A DNA stretch of 64,000 nucleotides from Segniliparus sp051660745 (GCF_051660745.1 NZ_JBOFQF010000037.1:54716-118715); one strand, 5' to 3'. Shown: positions 54,069 through 63,212, numbered from the stretch's first letter. The notes: a model not told the origin generated them from the sequence alone. Translations and numbers: made by a program.

Positions 54069-56072
54069 ATGACTTTCGCAGCCGAGAAGCCGCCAGGGCT
54101 TCCCAGGCCTGCGCCGTCCGGGCCTGTCTCCGCGGGCCATCCGCTCGAACCGCTCTCCGCCGAGGAGATCGCCGCAGCCAGCGCGATCCTCGCCGCGCAC
54201 GCAGGCTTCCCGACCGGAGCGAGGTTCGTCTTCGTCGAACTGGCAGAACCGGCCAAGGAGATGGTGCTCGGCTTCCGTCCGGGCGCGAGCTGGGACCGCC
54301 AGGCCGCGATCCTGCTGCGCGCCCCGGCGCTGCGGGCCACGGTCAAGGCCCTCGTCTCGATCACGAACGCCGAAGTCGTCTCGCTCTGCGAGGTCCCCGG
54401 CGCCACTCCGTTCACGTTCGAGGAGTTCATGGCGAGCGAGCGGGCCGTCATGGCGGATCCTCGCTGGCAGGAGGCGATGCGCAAGCGCGGGGTCGAAGAC
54501 TTCTCGCTCGCCATGGTCGACCCGTGGGCCTCGGGCTACACCGGCCCCCACGACGATCCGGGTCTGCGGCGCATCGCCCGCCCGCTCACCTTCGTCCGCT
54601 CGCACCCGACGGACAACGGCTACGCGAGGCCGGTGGAAGGGCTCATCGTCACGGTGGACCTCGACACGATGGAGGTGATCGAGGTCGTCGACCACGGCGT
54701 CGTGCCGTTCCCGCCGAAGGCGGGCAACTACTACCCGGAGCTGCTCGCCGCCGACAACGTGCCCGCGTTCGACGGACAGCGCGCGCCGCTCAAGCCGATC
54801 GTCATCACGCAACCGGAAGGCCCGTCCTTCGAGGTGGACGGGCATGCGGTGAGCTGGTCGAACTGGCGGCTGCGGCTCGGGTTCACTCCGCGCGAGGGCT
54901 TGGTCCTGCACGACGTGCGGTACGTCGACAAGGGAGTCGAGCGGCCGGTCCTGCACCGGGCCTCGCTCTCGGAGATGTACGTCCCCTACGGCGACCCGCA
55001 GCCGACGCATTGGAACAAGAACGTCTTCGACGAGGGCGAGTACGGGCTCGGCTGGCTCGCGAACCCGTTGACCCTCGGCTGCGACTGCCTCGGCGAGATC
55101 CGGTATTTCGACGGCTTCGTCAACGACCAGGACGGCCAGCCGGTGGTGATCAGAAACGCGATCTGCATGCACGAGGAGGACGCCTCCATCGCCTGGAAGC
55201 ACACCGATTTCCGCCACGGCAGGCCGGAGGTCCGGCGCAGCCGCAGGCTCGTGGTCTCGTTCATCGCGACGGTCGGCAACTACGAGTACGGCTTCTACTG
55301 GCATTTCTACCTCGACGGGTCGATCGAGTTCGAGATCAAGCTGACCGGGATCCTCTCGCTCGGGGCCGCGCCTTTGGACGCGAGCCCCGAATTCGGCGCC
55401 ATGGTCGCGCCTGGCCTGTACGCGCCGAACCACGAGCACTACTTCTCGGTGCGCCTCGACATGCGGGTGGACGGGGACCGCAACAACCTCTACGAGGTGG
55501 ACTCCGTGGCGGAGCCCGTCGGCGCGACCAACCCGCACGGCAACGCCTGGAAGACAGTGAAGACCCATCTGAGGAGCGAGTCCGAGGCGCAACGCCTGCC
55601 GGATCCGCTCGCCGGGCGGACCTGGCTCGTCGCGAGCGCGGACAAGAAGTCCGCGCTGGGCGCTCCGACCGCGTACAAGATCGAGCCGGGCGCGTACACC
55701 CGTCCGCTCTGGCAGGACGGCTCGCAGCAGGCGAACCGGGGCGTGTTCGCCACCAAGCAGCTCTGGGCCACGCCGTTCGACCCCGAGCAGCGCTACGCGG
55801 CGGGGGAGTTCATCGCGCAGCATCCCGGCGGCGACGGCCTCGGCGGCGCGTACACGGCGGGGGACCGTTCGATCGAGGACTCGGACCTCGTCCTCTGGTA
55901 CACCGTCGGCGCGCACCACGTGGTGCGTCCGGAGGACTGGCCGGTGATGCCGGTGGCCAAAGTCGGCTTCCACATCAAACCGTTCGGCTTCTTCGACGGC
56001 AGCCCCGTGCTGGACCTGCCGCCCGAGCAGCCGCAGCACAAAGCCGACGGCGGCCAGGGCTGCCATTGTTGA
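54069..56072 (+). CDS. Copper-containing primary amine oxidase
   Basis: 667 residues. Topaquinone enzyme that oxidises primary amines to aldehydes, releasing ammonia and hydrogen peroxide. The cofactor Tyr is Y405 in GNYEYGF. Copper ligands H455 and H457 lie in NHEHYF and H617 in HHVVRPEDWPVMP, a strong family signature. No signal peptide, so probably cytosolic as in other actinobacteria. The C-terminus ends GQGCHC. A permease gene follows after 44 bp with GAAGGAG, consistent with an amine uptake and degradation operon. Confidence 0.96.
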   Translation: MTFAAEKPPGLPRPAPSGPVSAGHPLEPLSAEEIAAASAILAAHAGFPTGARFVFVELAEPAKEMVLGFRPGASWDRQAAILLRAPALRATVKALVSITNAEVVSLCEVPGATPFTFEEFMASERAVMADPRWQEAMRKRGVEDFSLAMVDPWASGYTGPHDDPGLRRIARPLTFVRSHPTDNGYARPVEGLIVTVDLDTMEVIEVVDHGVVPFPPKAGNYYPELLAADNVPAFDGQRAPLKPIVITQPEGPSFEVDGHAVSWSNWRLRLGFTPREGLVLHDVRYVDKGVERPVLHRASLSEMYVPYGDPQPTHWNKNVFDEGEYGLGWLANPLTLGCDCLGEIRYFDGFVNDQDGQPVVIRNAICMHEEDASIAWKHTDFRHGRPEVRRSRRLVVSFIATVGNYEYGFYWHFYLDGSIEFEIKLTGILSLGAAPLDASPEFGAMVAPGLYAPNHEHYFSVRLDMRVDGDRNNLYEVDSVAEPVGATNPHGNAWKTVKTHLRSESEAQRLPDPLAGRTWLVASADKKSALGAPTAYKIEPGAYTRPLWQDGSQQANRGVFATKQLWATPFDPEQRYAAGEFIAQHPGGDGLGGAYTAGDRSIEDSDLVLWYTVGAHHVVRPEDWPVMPVAKVGFHIKPFGFFDGSPVLDLPPEQPQHKADGGQGCHC

Positions 56073-56116
56073 CCACCCCCGCTCTGCCCGAGCGTTGAAC
56101 GAAGGAGCAATCGCCT

Positions 56117-57571
56117 ATGCCCTCTTTGTCGATCGTCGAGGAGATCGAGGACGCGAAAGCCCGCCAGTCGCCAGGAGCGGGGCTCGCCGCGGGGACGATG
56201 GGCGGCGTCGAGCTCATGGCCCAGTCCACGGCGGGCATCGCGCCGAGCGCGGTCATGGTGTCCGGAGCGACGTTGGTCGCGGCGAGCGCGGGCCCTGGCA
56301 CGCTGTACTCCTACGCGGTCTCGCTCGGGGTCTTGCTGCTTGTGGGCTGGTGCGTCGCCAAGGTGGCGAAACTGCGTCCCGGCGAGGACTTGCTCTCGCA
56401 TATCACGGCGGCGTTCGGCCGGGCGGTCGGATTCGTCGGGTCGATGGGGCTCGCCTTCGGCTACCTGCTCATCGCGGTCGGCTGCGTGGCCCAGTTCTCG
56501 CAGTACACGAAGCCGCTCTTCGGAGTCTCGCCGCCTGCCAGCGCGGGAGCTCCGGGGACCGCGCTCGGATTCACCCTCGTCCTTGAGATCGTCTGCGTCG
56601 TCGGGGCCGCGTTCATGATGATCCGGGGGGTGCGCGTCTCGGCGTGGACGGGCGTGGTGCTCGAAGTGCTGTCCATCGGGGCGATCATGCTGGTCCTCGT
56701 CCTCGCGCTGGCCAGGCACGGGTTCTCGGCGGCCCCGCTCATGCCGACCGGCGTCACGCTCGGGCAGGTGGTCGGCGGGATGGTCCTCGCGATCCTCGGG
56801 TTCGTCGGCTTCGAGTCGGCGGCCTGCCTCTCGGTGGAGGCCAAGGACCCCCAGCGGACCATTCCCCGCGCCGTGTTCGGCAGCGCCCTGCTCGCCGGGG
56901 CGCTGTACCTGTGCTCCTCGTACGCCCAGATCGTGAGCTTCGACGGCGCGGAGAAGCTCGCCGCCGACGCGACGCCGTTGAACACCTTGGCCGACGGCCT
57001 CGGGCAGCACTGGCTCGCCCTCGCCGTCGACCTCGGCGCGGTCGCCTCGAACTTCGCCTGTGTCACCGGCTCGCTCACCGCGGCGAGCCGAGTGCTCCAC
57101 GCGATGGGGGAGTCGAAGCTCGTGCACGCCAGGATCGGAGTCGCGCACCCCAAGCGCCAGACGCCGCATATCGCGATCTTGATGCTCAGCGCCGTCGCGC
57201 TGGCAATCGCCGTCGGCATGGCGATGGGCGGGATCAACGAGCTGGACGTCTACTCCTACTCGGGGACGCTGGGCACCTTCGGCTACATGGTGGCCTACAT
57301 CCTCATGGGCCTCGGCGTCCCGGTGCTGCTGCGCAAGCTCGCCCCGCAGGCGGGCGTCGCATTGGCCGCAGTGATCGGCGGCGCGGTGGCCCTCTGCCTC
57401 GCCTACGTGTTCTATCGCAACGTCTACCCGGTTCCGGCATGGCCGACGAGCATCATGCCGTGGCTTTTCGTCGGGGTGCTGCTGATCGCCGCGGCCTGGT
57501 ATGCCGCGGGTCCTGCGCGACGGGACCGGGCCGGGGAGGGCGTGCCTGTCCTCGCCGAGTCGGCGGGGTGA
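56117..57571 (+). CDS. APC-superfamily permease, probable amine or amino acid importer
   Basis: 484 residues, about 12 membrane segments. GLAAGTMGGVELMAQSTAGIAPSAVMVSG at the first helix and GFVGFESAACLSVEAKDPQRTIPRAV in the middle match APC carriers. GAAGGAG precedes ATG 56117. Being directly behind the amine oxidase gene, it probably brings in its substrate (inference). The downstream gene on the other strand starts after a short gap with no clear terminator. Confidence 0.9.
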   Translation: MPSLSIVEEIEDAKARQSPGAGLAAGTMGGVELMAQSTAGIAPSAVMVSGATLVAASAGPGTLYSYAVSLGVLLLVGWCVAKVAKLRPGEDLLSHITAAFGRAVGFVGSMGLAFGYLLIAVGCVAQFSQYTKPLFGVSPPASAGAPGTALGFTLVLEIVCVVGAAFMMIRGVRVSAWTGVVLEVLSIGAIMLVLVLALARHGFSAAPLMPTGVTLGQVVGGMVLAILGFVGFESAACLSVEAKDPQRTIPRAVFGSALLAGALYLCSSYAQIVSFDGAEKLAADATPLNTLADGLGQHWLALAVDLGAVASNFACVTGSLTAASRVLHAMGESKLVHARIGVAHPKRQTPHIAILMLSAVALAIAVGMAMGGINELDVYSYSGTLGTFGYMVAYILMGLGVPVLLRKLAPQAGVALAAVIGGAVALCLAYVFYRNVYPVPAWPTSIMPWLFVGVLLIAAAWYAAGPARRDRAGEGVPVLAESAG

Positions 57572-57601
57572 GCGAACCCCGAGGCCCAGGCGGACGGCAG
57601 G

Positions 57602-57967
57602 CTACGGCCGCAGCTGGGCGGGAGCGGGCTTCCCGGTCAACGCGGTCCAGACTTCTGCGGGCGGCTTGGCGCTGAGCGGTCCGCGCACCCTGCTCTGGCC
57701 GTTGCCCGCCTGTTGCTCGGTGAGCCCGTCGAAGGAGAAGCACGGGCCGGTGGCCGCGAGGCCGTCCGGGACGGTGTCCTTCATGTCGTCGACGGAGCCT
57801 TGGGCGGACTCCCCGGTCCCGGACCAGGAGCCCACGAGGGCGTCGTCGGCGTCCGTGGTGCCGCACACCGAGAGCGACCAGCCCTCCTCTGCGACGGCCT
57901 CTGCAGCGCTGGCCAGGCCGAGCGCGGAGAGAAGCGCGGCGCTGCCCGCGATTCGATATGAGAGCAT
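57602..57967 (-). CDS. Small secreted protein, unknown function
   Basis: 121 residues. N-terminal signal peptide (RIAGSAALLSALGLASAAEAVA) with probable cleavage near AEA-VAEE. Mature part has two Cys (SVCGTTD and GPCFSFD) that could form one disulfide, and a central SWSGTGESAQGSVDDMKDTVPDG. GAGGA precedes ATG 57967. Not recognised; it lies alone between the permease and the YHYH-domain gene. Confidence 0.6.
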   Translation of the reverse strand: MLSYRIAGSAALLSALGLASAAEAVAEEGWSLSVCGTTDADDALVGSWSGTGESAQGSVDDMKDTVPDGLAATGPCFSFDGLTEQQAGNGQSRVRGPLSAKPPAEVWTALTGKPAPAQLRP

Positions 57968-58046
57968 GTCGTCCTCGATTCTCGGCGGCCCTCGGGCGCG
58001 CCGTTCGGCGTGAAGATCGCGTTCGTCTCGCTGCGGTTGCAGCAGT

Positions 58047-59120
58047 CTATCTGTGCGTTCCGGGCGGCGGTGGGGCTCCGGGCGGGGGCGGAGATCCGGG
58101 CGGCGGAGGCGGCCCCTGCGGGGGCGGGGCTCCTGGGGGCGGCGGCGCGGGCGCTCGCTCGCCCTTCACGGTCGTCGGCCTCCCCCGGAAGCAGCCGACG
58201 GAATACGGGAAGTCGTCGGTCATCACATAGTGGTAGGTGGCGACCTGTTTGCCGTCGAGCGAGATCGTGCTCGTGATGCCGTGGCACTCGTCGAGGTCCC
58301 GGGTCGTGAGCACGTTGTTGGGGCTCAGATGCGCGCCGGTGATCGGGAACCCGTCGAGGGCGTAGCCGAGCACTTCGGCGACGCCCGGATTGGGGATGCA
58401 CGGGCTGAGCGTGTGGTAGTGGTACTCGCCCGCGATCTCCGGGTGGCCGGAGCACGAGTCCTGCGTCTCCCAGGCCCCGGCGTCCCTGCCGCTCGAGTCC
58501 AGCGCGTTGAAGAGGACCACCCCGGAGAGCATGACCCCGACCTCGTGCGCGACGCATTGCGGCTTCCCGTACACCGGCTTGGGCGGCAGCACATAGGTCA
58601 GCTGCTGCGCCTGGACGGCGTTGGGATTGCGGTCGTACTGGTATGCGGTGTCGTCCTCGGCGATCGGGAACTCGCCGGTGGTGTGGTTGCGCGGGAGGTC
58701 GTTCGTGGTGATCACCCTGGCCTGGTCCGAATGGGTCTCGGTGAACGAGCCCTCGTGGTGGACGTGGCCGCGCACCTGCGTCTTCTTGCTCGGATAGAAC
58801 CATTTTCCGTCCTCCGAGAACCACGGTCCCCGGACTTCGGCCCCGCCCGCGAAGCCGGTGAGGCTCTCGTCGTACCGGGGGCAGGCGAACAGGCTTCCGA
58901 GGCGGGGGCCTTCGGTGGTGTGCTTGCCGTCGCCGACCGGCAGCCGCCCGTCGGCGTAGAGGTTGCCGTAGTCCTTGCCCGGGTCGAGGAGCAGCGGCTG
59001 CGCGGCAGGCCCGGACGGGGCGCCGTGCCCATCCGGCCCAGGCTCATGCGAGCAGGCGGTGAGCGCGAGCAACGCCCCGAACGCCAGACGTCCGACCTGT
59101 TTTGCCCACAGCGCGCCCAT
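58047..59120 (-). CDS. YHYH-domain lipoprotein
   Basis: 357 residues from ATG 59120 with GGAGG upstream. Lipobox LTAC (LALLALTACSH) anchors it outside. The YHYH motif is in AGEYHYHTLSPCI, with GYALDGFPI and DECHG also typical; the family has possible metal-binding His but no established function. The last 30 residues are Pro/Gly repeats (PPPPG units), a likely surface stalk. It lies 27 bp downstream of mhuD on the same strand, so may be cotranscribed with it. Confidence 0.85.
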   Translation of the reverse strand: MGALWAKQVGRLAFGALLALTACSHEPGPDGHGAPSGPAAQPLLLDPGKDYGNLYADGRLPVGDGKHTTEGPRLGSLFACPRYDESLTGFAGGAEVRGPWFSEDGKWFYPSKKTQVRGHVHHEGSFTETHSDQARVITTNDLPRNHTTGEFPIAEDDTAYQYDRNPNAVQAQQLTYVLPPKPVYGKPQCVAHEVGVMLSGVVLFNALDSSGRDAGAWETQDSCSGHPEIAGEYHYHTLSPCIPNPGVAEVLGYALDGFPITGAHLSPNNVLTTRDLDECHGITSTISLDGKQVATYHYVMTDDFPYSVGCFRGRPTTVKGERAPAPPPPGAPPPQGPPPPPGSPPPPGAPPPPGTHR

Positions 59121-59147
59121 CGCGCGTCCCTCCCTCCGCAAGCTGCG

Positions 59148-59456
59148 TCAGGCTTTTTTCTCGGCCCGCAGCACGACTTCGAACTCCAAGAGGTTCGCGC
59201 CCGTGGCGACCGGCTTCGCGCGCTGGCCTGCGTGGGCCTCTTTCGCAGGCCCGTTCGCCCAATCCTGGAACGCCTCTTCGGACTCCCACTCGGTGAAGAC
59301 GAAATAGCGGTTCTCGCCCTTGATGGGGCGAAGCAGCTGGAAGCTGATGAACCCTGGGGCGTTCTCCACGGCGTGCGCCCGGTTGGCGAAACGTTGCTCC
59401 AGCTCGGGACCCGCCTCTGCGGGCACGTCGAGGGCGTTGATCTTCACGACAGTCAT
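59148..59456 (-). CDS. mhuD: Heme-degrading monooxygenase MhuD
   Basis: 102 residues, close to M. tuberculosis MhuD (Rv3592). The key residues N7, W66 and H75 fall at the same numbers (VVKINA; FQDWANGP; KEAHAGQ). MhuD oxidatively opens heme, releasing iron and mycobilin, without CO, as an ABM-fold dimer. ATG 59456 is preceded by TAGGCT-GGCCCC, a leaderless-type arrangement. It is followed by a YHYH lipoprotein gene and preceded divergently by an F420-type gene; no heme-uptake genes are adjacent. Confidence 0.95.
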   Translation of the reverse strand: MTVVKINALDVPAEAGPELEQRFANRAHAVENAPGFISFQLLRPIKGENRYFVFTEWESEEAFQDWANGPAKEAHAGQRAKPVATGANLLEFEVVLRAEKKA

Positions 59457-59462
59457 GGGGCC

Positions 59463-59468
59463 AGCCTA
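59463..59468 (-). promoter_or_regulatory. Putative leaderless -10 (TAGGCT) of mhuD
   Basis: Minus strand: TAGGCT, GGCCCC, ATG 59456. Confidence 0.5.
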
Positions 59469-59532
59469 CGCCTCGGCCCGGCCGCAGAGCAATGGGCGTC
59501 ACATCTCTTGACGTGGAGCGTGCTCCAGGTAT

Positions 59533-59538
59533 TAGCGT
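59533..59538 (+). promoter_or_regulatory. Putative leaderless -10 (TAGCGT) of the F420-type gene
   Basis: TAGCGT ends six bases before ATG 59545. Confidence 0.45.
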
Positions 59539-59544
59539 GGCGGT

Positions 59545-60531
59545 ATGACGATCAAACTCGGCCTGCACATCCCGAACTTCACCTTCCCCGGCACGGCGAA
59601 AGACATCTTCGCGAACGTGGTCGCCCAGGCGAGAGCGGCCGAGGCCGCCGGTTTCGACACCGTGACCGTGATGGACCACTTCTACCAGCTCCCCGGCCTC
59701 GGCAAGCCCGAAGAGCCGATGCTCGAGGCGTACACGACGCTCGGCGCGCTCGCCGCGTCGACTTCGACGATCCAGCTCGCCACGCTCGTCACCGGGAACA
59801 CCTACCGCAACCCGGCGCACCTGGCGAAGGCCGTCACCACACTCGACGTGGTGAGCGGCGGCCGCGCTTTCCTCGGGATCGGCGCAGGCTGGTACGAGCT
59901 GGAGCACGAGGCGCTCGGCTTCGAGTTCGGCACTTTCACCGACCGGTTCGAGCGCCTTGCCGAGGCGTTGGAGATCATCCACCCGATGCTGCGCGGCGAG
60001 CGCCCGACCTTCGAGGGCAAGTGGTACCGGGCCAAGGACGCGATCAACGAGCCCCGAATCCGGGACGACCTGCCGATCATGCTCGGCGGCAGCGGGGAGC
60101 AGAAGACGTTCCGGCTCGCCGCGAAGCACGCCGACCACCTCAACATCGTCGGGGCCGGGCCCTCGGAGCTGCCCCGCAAGCTGGAGGTGCTCGCCGAGCG
60201 CTGCGCGGAGATCGGCCGCGACCCGGCGACGCTCAAGACCAGCACCATGGTGCGGGCCTGCGTGGCCGAGGACGGGGAGAAGGCGCGCCAGTTGCAGCGC
60301 GCGCATTTCGCCAAGCTCGGGGTCGACCTCGACGCGCTCTCGCCCGAGGAGCGCGCCGCGCGCACGGCGGGGCAGTACGTCGGCACGGTCGACGAGGTGG
60401 TCGAGGCGATCAAGTCCGAGGTGCTCAGCACCGGCGTCGGCGGTGTGACGCTGTACCTGCTCGGCGGCGACGGCAACGAGCCGCAGGCCGTGCGGCTGGT
60501 CGGCGAGGCGCTCGCGCCGCTCATCGCTTAA
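59545..60531 (+). CDS. LLM-class F420-dependent oxidoreductase
   Basis: 328 residues. Luciferase-like TIM barrel with GLHIPNFTFPGTAKDIFANVVAQARAAEAAGFDTVTVMDHFYQLPGLG, IQLATLVTGNTYRNPAHLAKAVTTLDVVSGGRAFLGIGAGWYELEHEALGFEFG and IMLGGSGEQKTFRLAAKHAD, matching the F420-dependent branch abundant in mycobacteria. It lacks a Shine-Dalgarno but has a leaderless-type -10. Substrate unknown. It converges on the enoyl-CoA hydratase gene with 34 bp between stops and diverges from mhuD. Confidence 0.92.
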   Translation: MTIKLGLHIPNFTFPGTAKDIFANVVAQARAAEAAGFDTVTVMDHFYQLPGLGKPEEPMLEAYTTLGALAASTSTIQLATLVTGNTYRNPAHLAKAVTTLDVVSGGRAFLGIGAGWYELEHEALGFEFGTFTDRFERLAEALEIIHPMLRGERPTFEGKWYRAKDAINEPRIRDDLPIMLGGSGEQKTFRLAAKHADHLNIVGAGPSELPRKLEVLAERCAEIGRDPATLKTSTMVRACVAEDGEKARQLQRAHFAKLGVDLDALSPEERAARTAGQYVGTVDEVVEAIKSEVLSTGVGGVTLYLLGGDGNEPQAVRLVGEALAPLIA

Positions 60532-60565
60532 GCAGGGCGCCGGGCGAGCTCCGGGCCGTTCCGGG

Positions 60566-61561
60566 TCATGTCGTGCGGGTGCGTCCGGATATGTCGACGC
60601 GGGTTCCGCCGACCCACTCGGCCATTCCGGCGACGAGGGGCGACTCTCCGAGCCGCGCCTCGTCCTCGGCGAACGCGTCGACGAGAGAACGCATATGCGG
60701 TTGCAGGCTGAGATGGAGGAATCCCACCACCTCTCCCCGCAATCCGGCCGAGAGGGGCTTCGCCGTGCCGAAGTAGACATTGCGTTTGGTCTCTCGAATG
60801 CTCGCGGGGAACCGTTGCGCCAGTTGACGCCCTTTTTCCTGCGCGTGCCGGACGAGGTCGGCTTCGGCGACCACGTCGTTCACGAGCCCGAGCGCGAGAG
60901 CTTGGTCCGCAGTGATCGCCGTGCCGAAGAGTATGTGCTCCAGCGATCGCGCCGTGCCGATCATCTTGGGCAGCCGCTGCGTGCCCCCGCCGCCGGGGAT
61001 CAGTCCGGCCAGCGTCTCGATCTGGCCCAACCGGATGTGGGGGGAGTCGGACACGTACCGAAGGTCGCAGGCGAGGCTTATCTCGTGCCCCCCGCCCGCG
61101 GCGGGGCCGTTGATGGCGGCGATGTAGACGGCGCTCGACCGGTTCATCCGCACAATCACTCGATGCCAGCGGAACAGCCAAGCCATGCCCTTGCCCGGCC
61201 CGCCGAGGGGTCCGGTCAGCCGTTCGGTGGCCCGGAGCGCCCCGGGGACGCGGTGCCACGCGGACAGGAGGCCCCAGAGCAGCCGGAGCAGCGGTATCGG
61301 CAGGGGCGGCAGTCCCAGGCCGATGCCGTCGGAGATCGAGCGCGGGTCGGCGTGGGTGAGGAATCTGCCTTCAATCCCTCCGGTCAGGACGACGGCGCGC
61401 ACGGAGCGGTCCCGGTCGACGGCCTTGGTGAGCGAATCGAGATCTCGCAGGAGGGCAGGCGTCGCGTAGCAGGGCGGCTTGTCGAAGTAGCGCGCGGTCA
61501 ACACCGGGCCGTCTTGCTCCAATCGGAGCGTTTCGAGCGAGAGCAGGCGCGATGCGGTCAT
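60566..61561 (-). CDS. Enoyl-CoA hydratase/isomerase family protein
   Basis: 331 residues. Crotonase fold: VYIAAINGPAAGGGHEISLACDLRYVSD forms the oxyanion-hole region, and GQIETLAGLIPGGGGTQRLPKMIG carries the Glu expected for hydratase activity. A 70-residue insertion (about 75-145: LPPLPIPLLRLLWGLLSAWHRV and following) between the CoA-binding strand and the core is unusual. It probably acts in acyl-CoA metabolism. ATG 61561. An AT-rich perfect palindrome lies 97 bp upstream. Confidence 0.88.
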   Translation of the reverse strand: MTASRLLSLETLRLEQDGPVLTARYFDKPPCYATPALLRDLDSLTKAVDRDRSVRAVVLTGGIEGRFLTHADPRSISDGIGLGLPPLPIPLLRLLWGLLSAWHRVPGALRATERLTGPLGGPGKGMAWLFRWHRVIVRMNRSSAVYIAAINGPAAGGGHEISLACDLRYVSDSPHIRLGQIETLAGLIPGGGGTQRLPKMIGTARSLEHILFGTAITADQALALGLVNDVVAEADLVRHAQEKGRQLAQRFPASIRETKRNVYFGTAKPLSAGLRGEVVGFLHLSLQPHMRSLVDAFAEDEARLGESPLVAGMAEWVGGTRVDISGRTRTT

Positions 61562-61657
61562 GCTCGTCCACCATTCGCGCGTGTTCCCCCGGTTCGGGGC
61601 CGTCGGGTCTCGACCATCTGGGTCTCGATCATCGTTGTCCGTCCTTCTTCGCTTTAG

Positions 61658-61675
61658 TTATACTAAAAAGTATAA
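61658..61675. promoter_or_regulatory. Perfect palindrome TTATACT-AAAA-AGTATAA between divergent genes
   Basis: Seven-base arms with an AAAA centre in a strikingly AT-rich patch of an otherwise GC-rich region, between the enoyl-CoA hydratase and hydrolase genes. Looks like a TetR/MarR-type operator overlapping -10-like sequences. The remaining bases of 61562-61799 show nothing I recognise. Confidence 0.5.
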
Positions 61676-61786
61676 TTCCAGCAACTGTAGTCCGCAGCAC
61701 TTTGCCGCGCAACTGTGCACGAAGCTTCAATCCGATTGGCTTCGGCCTGCGCGTCGGCCGAGAAGGTGTTTTCGCCGTATATCGCA

Positions 61787-61792
61787 TAAGCT
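61787..61792 (+). promoter_or_regulatory. Putative leaderless -10 (TAAGCT) of the hydrolase gene
   Basis: TAAGCT ends seven bases before ATG 61800. Confidence 0.45.
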
Positions 61793-61799
61793 GAGCCCC

Positions 61800-62741
61800 A
61801 TGGCGTCGAGCAAACTTCGGAGGGCACAGCGGATCACTCTTCTCTCCGGCGCGCCGCTCGCCGTGCTGGTCGTTTTGGCGGTGCTCGTGCTGGCAGGCGG
61901 CGTGGCGTGCTGGACGAGGGCCGCCTCGGCGCAGGAACGGGCCAAAGCGTGGACGACCCTGCCGCAGCTCGGCCCGGAGCCGGAAGGCGGCCGTGTCGGC
62001 CACGCGCCGGTGAACGGGATCGACATCTGGTACGCCGTGTACGGCCCCGACCTCGATCCCGCGGCGGACAAGCCTCCGGTGCTGCTCCTGCACGGCGGGC
62101 TCGCGGACTCGGAGTATTGGAACGGCTTGGTCCCCGCGCTCGTCGCGAAGGGCCGGACGGTGATCGCCATGGACAGCCGTGGCCATGGCCGCACGACGCG
62201 CAGCGCAGAGCCGTACAGCTACGGCCTCATGGCCGAGGACGTCCAGCTCCTGCTGCGCTTCCTCCAGGTGCCCAAGGTGGACCTCGTGGGCTGGAGCGAC
62301 GGCGGGATCGTCGGGCTCGAGCTCGCGATCGAGCACCCCGAGCTTTTGTCGAGCCTCTTCGCCTACGGGGCGAACGCGCGGCCCGACGGGCTTGTCCAGG
62401 GCGGGGACCAATCCCCGGTCTTCGTGCTCGGCGCCGAGCGCGCGCATCAGGAGTTCTTGCGGGTCTCCCCGCATCCGCAGGGCTGGGACAGCTTCAACGA
62501 GCGGATCAAGAAGATGTGGGACACCCAGCCCGACATCAGCGACGACCAGTTGCGCTCCATCCATGTGCGAACGGCGATCGCGGACGGGCAATACGACGAG
62601 GTCATCAAGCGCGAGCACACCGAGCACCTCGCGGCGACGATCCCCGGCGCGCGGCTGGAGGTCCTCCCGGACGTCAGCCACTTCGGCATGCTGCAGAACC
62701 CGGAGGAGTTCAATAAAGCAGTGCTCGATTTCCTGGGCTGA
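61800..62741 (+). CDS. Membrane-anchored alpha/beta hydrolase
   Basis: 313 residues. A basic N-terminus and one membrane helix (LAVLVVLAVLVLAGGVACW) anchor the enzyme, with the catalytic domain outside. LLLHGGLADSEYW gives the oxyanion hole, GWSDGG carries the nucleophile Ser, and the end holds LPDVSHFGMLQNPEEFN with the catalytic His. Substrate unknown (ester or amide). Its last ~40 bp recur 575 bp downstream in a truncated remnant. TAAGCT upstream suggests a leaderless transcript. Confidence 0.9.
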   Translation: MASSKLRRAQRITLLSGAPLAVLVVLAVLVLAGGVACWTRAASAQERAKAWTTLPQLGPEPEGGRVGHAPVNGIDIWYAVYGPDLDPAADKPPVLLLHGGLADSEYWNGLVPALVAKGRTVIAMDSRGHGRTTRSAEPYSYGLMAEDVQLLLRFLQVPKVDLVGWSDGGIVGLELAIEHPELLSSLFAYGANARPDGLVQGGDQSPVFVLGAERAHQEFLRVSPHPQGWDSFNERIKKMWDTQPDISDDQLRSIHVRTAIADGQYDEVIKREHTEHLAATIPGARLEVLPDVSHFGMLQNPEEFNKAVLDFLG

Positions 62742-62750
62742 GCGCCGCCG

Positions 62751-63029
62751 TCAATGCCCGGGGTGTTGTCCGCCCGCCGCGCCGAGGGCGTCGTCCAGGG
62801 TTTGCGCGCCCTGGCCCGTCTCGTCGTCGTCGTCCTTGTGCAGGGTCGTGCCGTTCCTCGGGTAGTGGGTGTTGCCGCCCGGCCTGCTGGGCGCGTCGCT
62901 CGGAGCATTGCTCGCGTCGTCGTCGTTGTCGGCGGCCGTAAGCGCGGGACTGTGCGCGGGCGAGGCGTTCGCCCCGGCGCCAAACATGCCCGCGAGCGCG
63001 AAGAGCGCGCTGAAGAAGGCGATTCTCAT
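62751..63029 (-). CDS. Small secreted acidic protein, unknown function
   Basis: 92 residues from ATG 63029, preceded by GAGAGGA. Signal peptide RIAFFSALFALAGMFGAGANA with cleavage near ANA-SPA, so the mature form is about 70 residues and strongly acidic (NDDDASNAPSD and KDDDDETGQGAQ). No Cys, no known motif. A longer reading from 63149 is rejected because it would bury the signal peptide. Its stop is 9 bp from the convergent hydrolase stop. Confidence 0.65.
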   Translation of the reverse strand: MRIAFFSALFALAGMFGAGANASPAHSPALTAADNDDDASNAPSDAPSRPGGNTHYPRNGTTLHKDDDDETGQGAQTLDDALGAAGGQHPGH

Positions 63030-63191
63030 GGTTGTGGTCCTCTCGGTTCGTTGTTGGGGCGGGGGCGGCGTTCTCCCAGTGGCGGCGGCGGGCGCGGCCG
63101 TGGGGTTCTTGCCTGCTCGCTTCGCTGTGTCTCGAAGCGATGCCACCACGTTAGCCGCGAAAACTGGCCCGCACCTGATATTTATCTAAGA

Positions 63192-63207
63192 ATGCGCATA
63201 TACGCAT
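63192..63207. promoter_or_regulatory. Inverted repeat ATGCG-CATATA-CGCAT
   Basis: Five-base perfect arms in the AT-rich patch 63175-63212, upstream of both the small secreted gene (minus) and the flavoprotein gene (plus). Possible operator. The 336-bp gap 63030-63365 otherwise holds only the hydrolase remnant. Confidence 0.35.
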
Positions 63208-63212
63208 GAAAA

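Noticed and set aside
58047..58140. GC-rich repeats at the end of the YHYH gene as a separate repeat element
   Set aside because: They encode in-frame PPPPG units of the same protein, so they are a coding low-complexity stalk.
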